Position numbers and translations under genes: made by a program | Part shown: positions 61,763-64,000 of the stretch, piece after piece | Position numbering within the stretch: the stretch's first letter is position 1 | How the letters are laid out: each line of letters opens with the position of its first letter | Assembly (NCBI RefSeq): GCF_004114535.1 | Contig: NZ_LBJC01000031.1 | Coordinates: 141,851 to 205,850 of the forward strand | Reading direction: 5' to 3' | From: Bradyrhizobium nanningense | GTDB lineage: Bacteria > Pseudomonadota > Alphaproteobacteria > Rhizobiales > Xanthobacteraceae | Length of the DNA: 64,000 nt | The notes under the pieces: model-generated | What the model was told of the DNA's origin: nothing | What the model saw: only the letters and a program-made list of their open reading frames with translations | Database searches by the model: none

Positions 61763-62854
61763 TCAGCTGTTGTGGTCGACGTCTTCGCGCTTCGACGCGA
61801 GCCGCTTCACCGCCGTCACTGCCGCATGTGCGGCCACCGCGGCACCGACCGCGCCGGCGGCCGCCATGCCGATCTGATCGGCGTTCTTCTCGATGCCGAA
61901 CTGCTTGATGGTGGTGAGACGGTCGTAGAACGAGCCCTTGTCCCAGAAGCCGTCCTCCGAGCAGCCGATGCAGCCATGACCGGACTGGATCGGGAACGAG
62001 ACGCCGCCGTTCCAGCGCACGGTCGAGCAGGCGTTGTAGGTGGTCGGGCCCTTGCAGCCCATCTTGTAGAGGCAGTAGCCCTTGCGAGCGGCCTCGTCGT
62101 CCCATTCCTCGACGAACTGGCCGGCATCGAAATGCGGCCGCCGGTAGCACTTGTCGTGAATGCGCTGCGAGTAGAACATCTTCGGCCGCCCCTGGCGGTC
62201 GAGCTCGGGCAATTTGCCGAAGGTGGTGATGAAGGTGACGACACCGGTCATCACCTCGGCGATCGGGGGGCATCCCGGCACCTTGATGATGGGCTTGTTG
62301 GTGATCACCTTGTCGATCGGCGTTGCTTGCGTCGGATTTGGCTTTGCCGCCTGCACGCAGCCCCAGGACGCGCAGGCGCCCCAGGCGATGATCGCCATCG
62401 CGTCCTCGGCCATCAACTTCAGCTTCTCGACGAACGGCTTGCCGCCGTCGATGCAAAACATGCCGCCCTCGTTCAACGGCGGATTGCCTTCCACCGCGAG
62501 GATGTACTGGCCTTTGTGCTTGGCGCGGGTCTCATCGAGAATGGCTTCCGCCTGGTGGCCCGCCGCCGCCATGATGGTGTCGTCATAGTCGAGCGAGATC
62601 ATCGACAGCACCGCATCCTTCACCAGTGGATGCGCGGACCGGATGAAGCTCTCCGAACAGCAGGTGCATTCGAGCCCATGCATCCAGATGACGGGTACGC
62701 GCGGCTTGGTCTCGAGCGCGTTCGCGATGCGGCTCGCCGCCAGCGGCCCGAGCCCGAGGCTCGTCGCCGTCAGGCTGCAGAACTTGTGAAAGCTCCGCCG
62801 CGTGATGCCTTGCCGCCTGATCACGCTGTAAAACGTTTCCGTCGCCGTGCCCAT
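61763..62854 (-). CDS. hupS: [NiFe] uptake hydrogenase small subunit HupS
   Basis: This is a 363-residue electron-transfer subunit with a twin-arginine signal (RRSFHKF at residues 19-25). The proximal cluster has six cysteines, C63, C65, C66, C161, C166 and C195; two more than standard enzymes. Their spacing (17, 19, 20, 115, 120, 149 in mature numbering of known O2-tolerant hydrogenases) is reproduced exactly. Medial and distal cluster cysteines follow (HDKCYRRPHFD, CLYKMGCKGP, HGCIGCSE). A C-terminal membrane anchor lies at about residues 325-350. A sigma-54 promoter is 46-61 bases upstream of the start. Confidence 0.98.
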   Translation of the reverse strand: MGTATETFYSVIRRQGITRRSFHKFCSLTATSLGLGPLAASRIANALETKPRVPVIWMHGLECTCCSESFIRSAHPLVKDAVLSMISLDYDDTIMAAAGHQAEAILDETRAKHKGQYILAVEGNPPLNEGGMFCIDGGKPFVEKLKLMAEDAMAIIAWGACASWGCVQAAKPNPTQATPIDKVITNKPIIKVPGCPPIAEVMTGVVTFITTFGKLPELDRQGRPKMFYSQRIHDKCYRRPHFDAGQFVEEWDDEAARKGYCLYKMGCKGPTTYNACSTVRWNGGVSFPIQSGHGCIGCSEDGFWDKGSFYDRLTTIKQFGIEKNADQIGMAAAGAVGAAVAAHAAVTAVKRLASKREDVDHNS

Positions 62855-62899
62855 GAATCCTCCCGCCTTCGGCTTTGACTTTTCGATGACGCCAAAGAC

Positions 62900-62915
62900 A
62901 GCAAGAAGCAGGCCA
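62900..62915 (-). promoter_or_regulatory. Sigma-54 promoter of hupSL
   Basis: On the minus strand TGGCCTGCTTCTTGCT matches the -24/-12 consensus, with GG at 62914-62913 and GC at 62902-62901, 12 bases apart. Transcription is expected near 62889, giving a leader of about 35 bases before hupS. HoxA-dependent hupS promoters of this type are well established in bradyrhizobia. Confidence 0.8.
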
Positions 62916-62944
62916 ACAGCCTGGAGCGATTCAAATGTAGAGAG

Positions 62945-62969
62945 ATTCCAAAACGTTACGTATTGGAAT
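62945..62969. promoter_or_regulatory. Candidate HoxA upstream activator site before hupS
   Basis: ATTCCAA-N11-TTGGAAT is a perfect 7-base inverted repeat 30-55 bases upstream of the -24 element, in the otherwise featureless gap between hupV and hupS. The position near -68 suits an activator acting on the sigma-54 promoter; binding by HoxA is inferred. Confidence 0.45.
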
Positions 62970-63051
62970 TGCTCTCACGGCTGGTGGGAAGGACACCAAA
63001 AGGACGAGAAGCGGAAACAACTCGATTTGCAGTCGGCAAGAAAGTTTCCGG

Positions 63052-64000
63052 CTAGTGCGCGGTGCACACCATGCAGGGATCGAACGAACGCACGATGTGC
63101 TGGATCGCAACCGCGCGCGCGCCGGCATCGCCGACATCGGTGCCGACCAGCGCCTGCTCCAGCGGCCCGCCAACGTCGAAGGAATCGCGCGGCGAAAAAT
63201 TCCAGGTGGTCGGTGCAATGATCTGGTAGCGCTCGATCCTGCCGTCCCGTACCGCCATCCAGTGCCCGAGACTGCCGCGCGCGGCCTCGACCAATCCGAC
63301 ATAGCTGCCGTTGGGGATGTCGCGTGAATTGTGGCAGAACGGCTCCGATAGGCGGAGCGCGCGCGTCCACTGCTCCATGGCAAGCGCGATGCGCGCCGTT
63401 TCGATCAGCCGCGCGATCACGCGGTTGCGCACATTGGTCCCGCTGACCGATACGAGATCCGCAATCAGCGCCTGTCCCGCCACCGTCTGGCGCGCGATGG
63501 CGCCGACCTCGATCGGCTGACCGGACAGCCGCGGCGCCTTGCACCAGCTATAGGCAGCCGGCTTGTCGGGATCGGGGACCGTGCTGCTGTGGGCGGGATC
63601 CGCGGAGGAATCCCGCATCCAGGCGTGCGAGACATCTTCCGTAATCTGCGCCAGAGGCAGCGGCTCGATCGCAGCGCGCGGGCCGAACAGGCCGCGCGGA
63701 AACAACTCGCCGTCGATGCCATGATAGGCGCCGTAGCTCATCATCAGGCCCGTGCCCCTGCCGAGCTTGCTCAACGCGAGACTGTCCGCAAGCCGCAGGA
63801 AATGGGCAAAGTCGCCGCCGCGGCCATCACGCCAACGATCGAGCTCGTCCGCACTGGCAATCGCCAGCACATTCTCCAGCGAATCCGCGAACACGATGCG
63901 CTCGAGGAAGCTTCGGAACGCCGTCGCGATCGACAGCAGCCGGACGCGTTCGCCGAGATCGATGGCGCGCGTCGTGCCGCCGGGCTGGAACGCGAGGCTA
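63052..64000 (-). CDS. hupV: Regulatory (H2-sensing) hydrogenase large subunit HupV, 5' end cut
   Basis: This is the C-terminal part (about 315 residues) of a [NiFe] large subunit; the reading frame is open to the window end, so the start lies outside. The chain ends RSFDPCMVCTAH and stops directly at the histidine. Catalytic subunits such as HupL carry a cleavable tail there; its absence is typical of HupV/HoxC sensor hydrogenases. TTWNFSPRDSFDVGGPLEQAL is the matching large-subunit motif. It would signal hydrogen through HupT to HoxA. The hupU partner should lie just beyond the window. Confidence 0.93.
   Translation of the reverse strand, partial: SLAFQPGGTTRAIDLGERVRLLSIATAFRSFLERIVFADSLENVLAIASADELDRWRDGRGGDFAHFLRLADSLALSKLGRGTGLMMSYGAYHGIDGELFPRGLFGPRAAIEPLPLAQITEDVSHAWMRDSSADPAHSSTVPDPDKPAAYSWCKAPRLSGQPIEVGAIARQTVAGQALIADLVSVSGTNVRNRVIARLIETARIALAMEQWTRALRLSEPFCHNSRDIPNGSYVGLVEAARGSLGHWMAVRDGRIERYQIIAPTTWNFSPRDSFDVGGPLEQALVGTDVGDAGARAVAIQHIVRSFDPCMVCTAH

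Overview
This window looks like chromosomal or symbiosis/energy-island DNA from a Bradyrhizobium-like alphaproteobacterium. The reasons are the high GC content, the hupV-hupSLCDF-hupGHIJK-hypABFCDE-hoxXA order typical of bradyrhizobial uptake hydrogenase loci, two perfect CtrA boxes (TTAA-N7-TTAAC), GTG/TTG starts behind strong Shine-Dalgarno sequences, and hairpin repeats of the kind scattered through Bradyrhizobium intergenic DNA. No rRNA, tRNA, transposase, phage or CRISPR feature was seen.

Layout. (1) 0-20 kb is mixed housekeeping and accessory DNA: a CtrA-box lipoprotein, moaA, a TRAP permease pair (dctQM), an M20 peptidase, a ParDE-type toxin-antitoxin pair, a two-component system, a MarR regulator with a four-cysteine tail, a small P-loop kinase, two tandem paralogous TRAP solute-binding proteins, Mrp/ApbC, a VOC protein, a beta-hydroxyacid dehydrogenase, NhaD, a PleC/PdhS-type kinase preceded by a CtrA box, DUF1289 and a retropepsin-like protease. 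(2) 20-26.4 kb is a small-molecule catabolism island: a probable phosphonopyruvate hydrolase with a metallophosphoesterase and a divergent LysR, then dctA-allA-allE (ureide catabolism) with its own divergent LysR. (3) 26.4-29.2 kb is sparsely coding: repeats, a c'-like cytochrome, a Crp/Fnr regulator and a small conserved protein. (4) 29.2-44.1 kb is a complete cytochrome cd1 nitrite reductase locus: nirS-E-C-F-DL-G-H-J-N, a CbiX-type chelatase and a DUF2249 protein on the minus strand; nirI-nirX divergent; then a small cytochrome c and a Dnr/NnrR-type Crp/Fnr regulator. (5) 44.5-64.0 kb is a [NiFe] uptake hydrogenase supercluster, all on the minus strand: hupV (cut by the window end), hupSLCDF, hupGHIJK, hypABFCDE, hoxX, hoxA, hupT.

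How it works together. NirE, the chelatase, NirDL/G/H, NirJ, NirF and NirN form a nearly complete heme d1 route feeding NirS; NirX probably flavinylates NirI; the small cytochrome c and NirC are candidate electron carriers. The promoters of nirS and of the Dnr-like regulator carry almost identical TTGATCC-A-(C/G)-CTCAA operators, suggesting one shared circuit. In the hydrogenase locus HupV (H2 sensor), HupT (kinase) and HoxA (sigma-54 activator) are encoded beside their targets. Sigma-54 -24/-12 promoters are visible before hupS and, separately, before hupG, the latter with a FixK/FNR-like box. HupS has the exact six-cysteine proximal-cluster spacing of O2-tolerant hydrogenases and HoxX is present, both fitting aerobic or microaerobic H2 oxidation. 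A cd1-type nitrite reductase next to an H2-oxidation locus in a bradyrhizobial setting, where NirK is the usual enzyme, is the most striking feature of the window.
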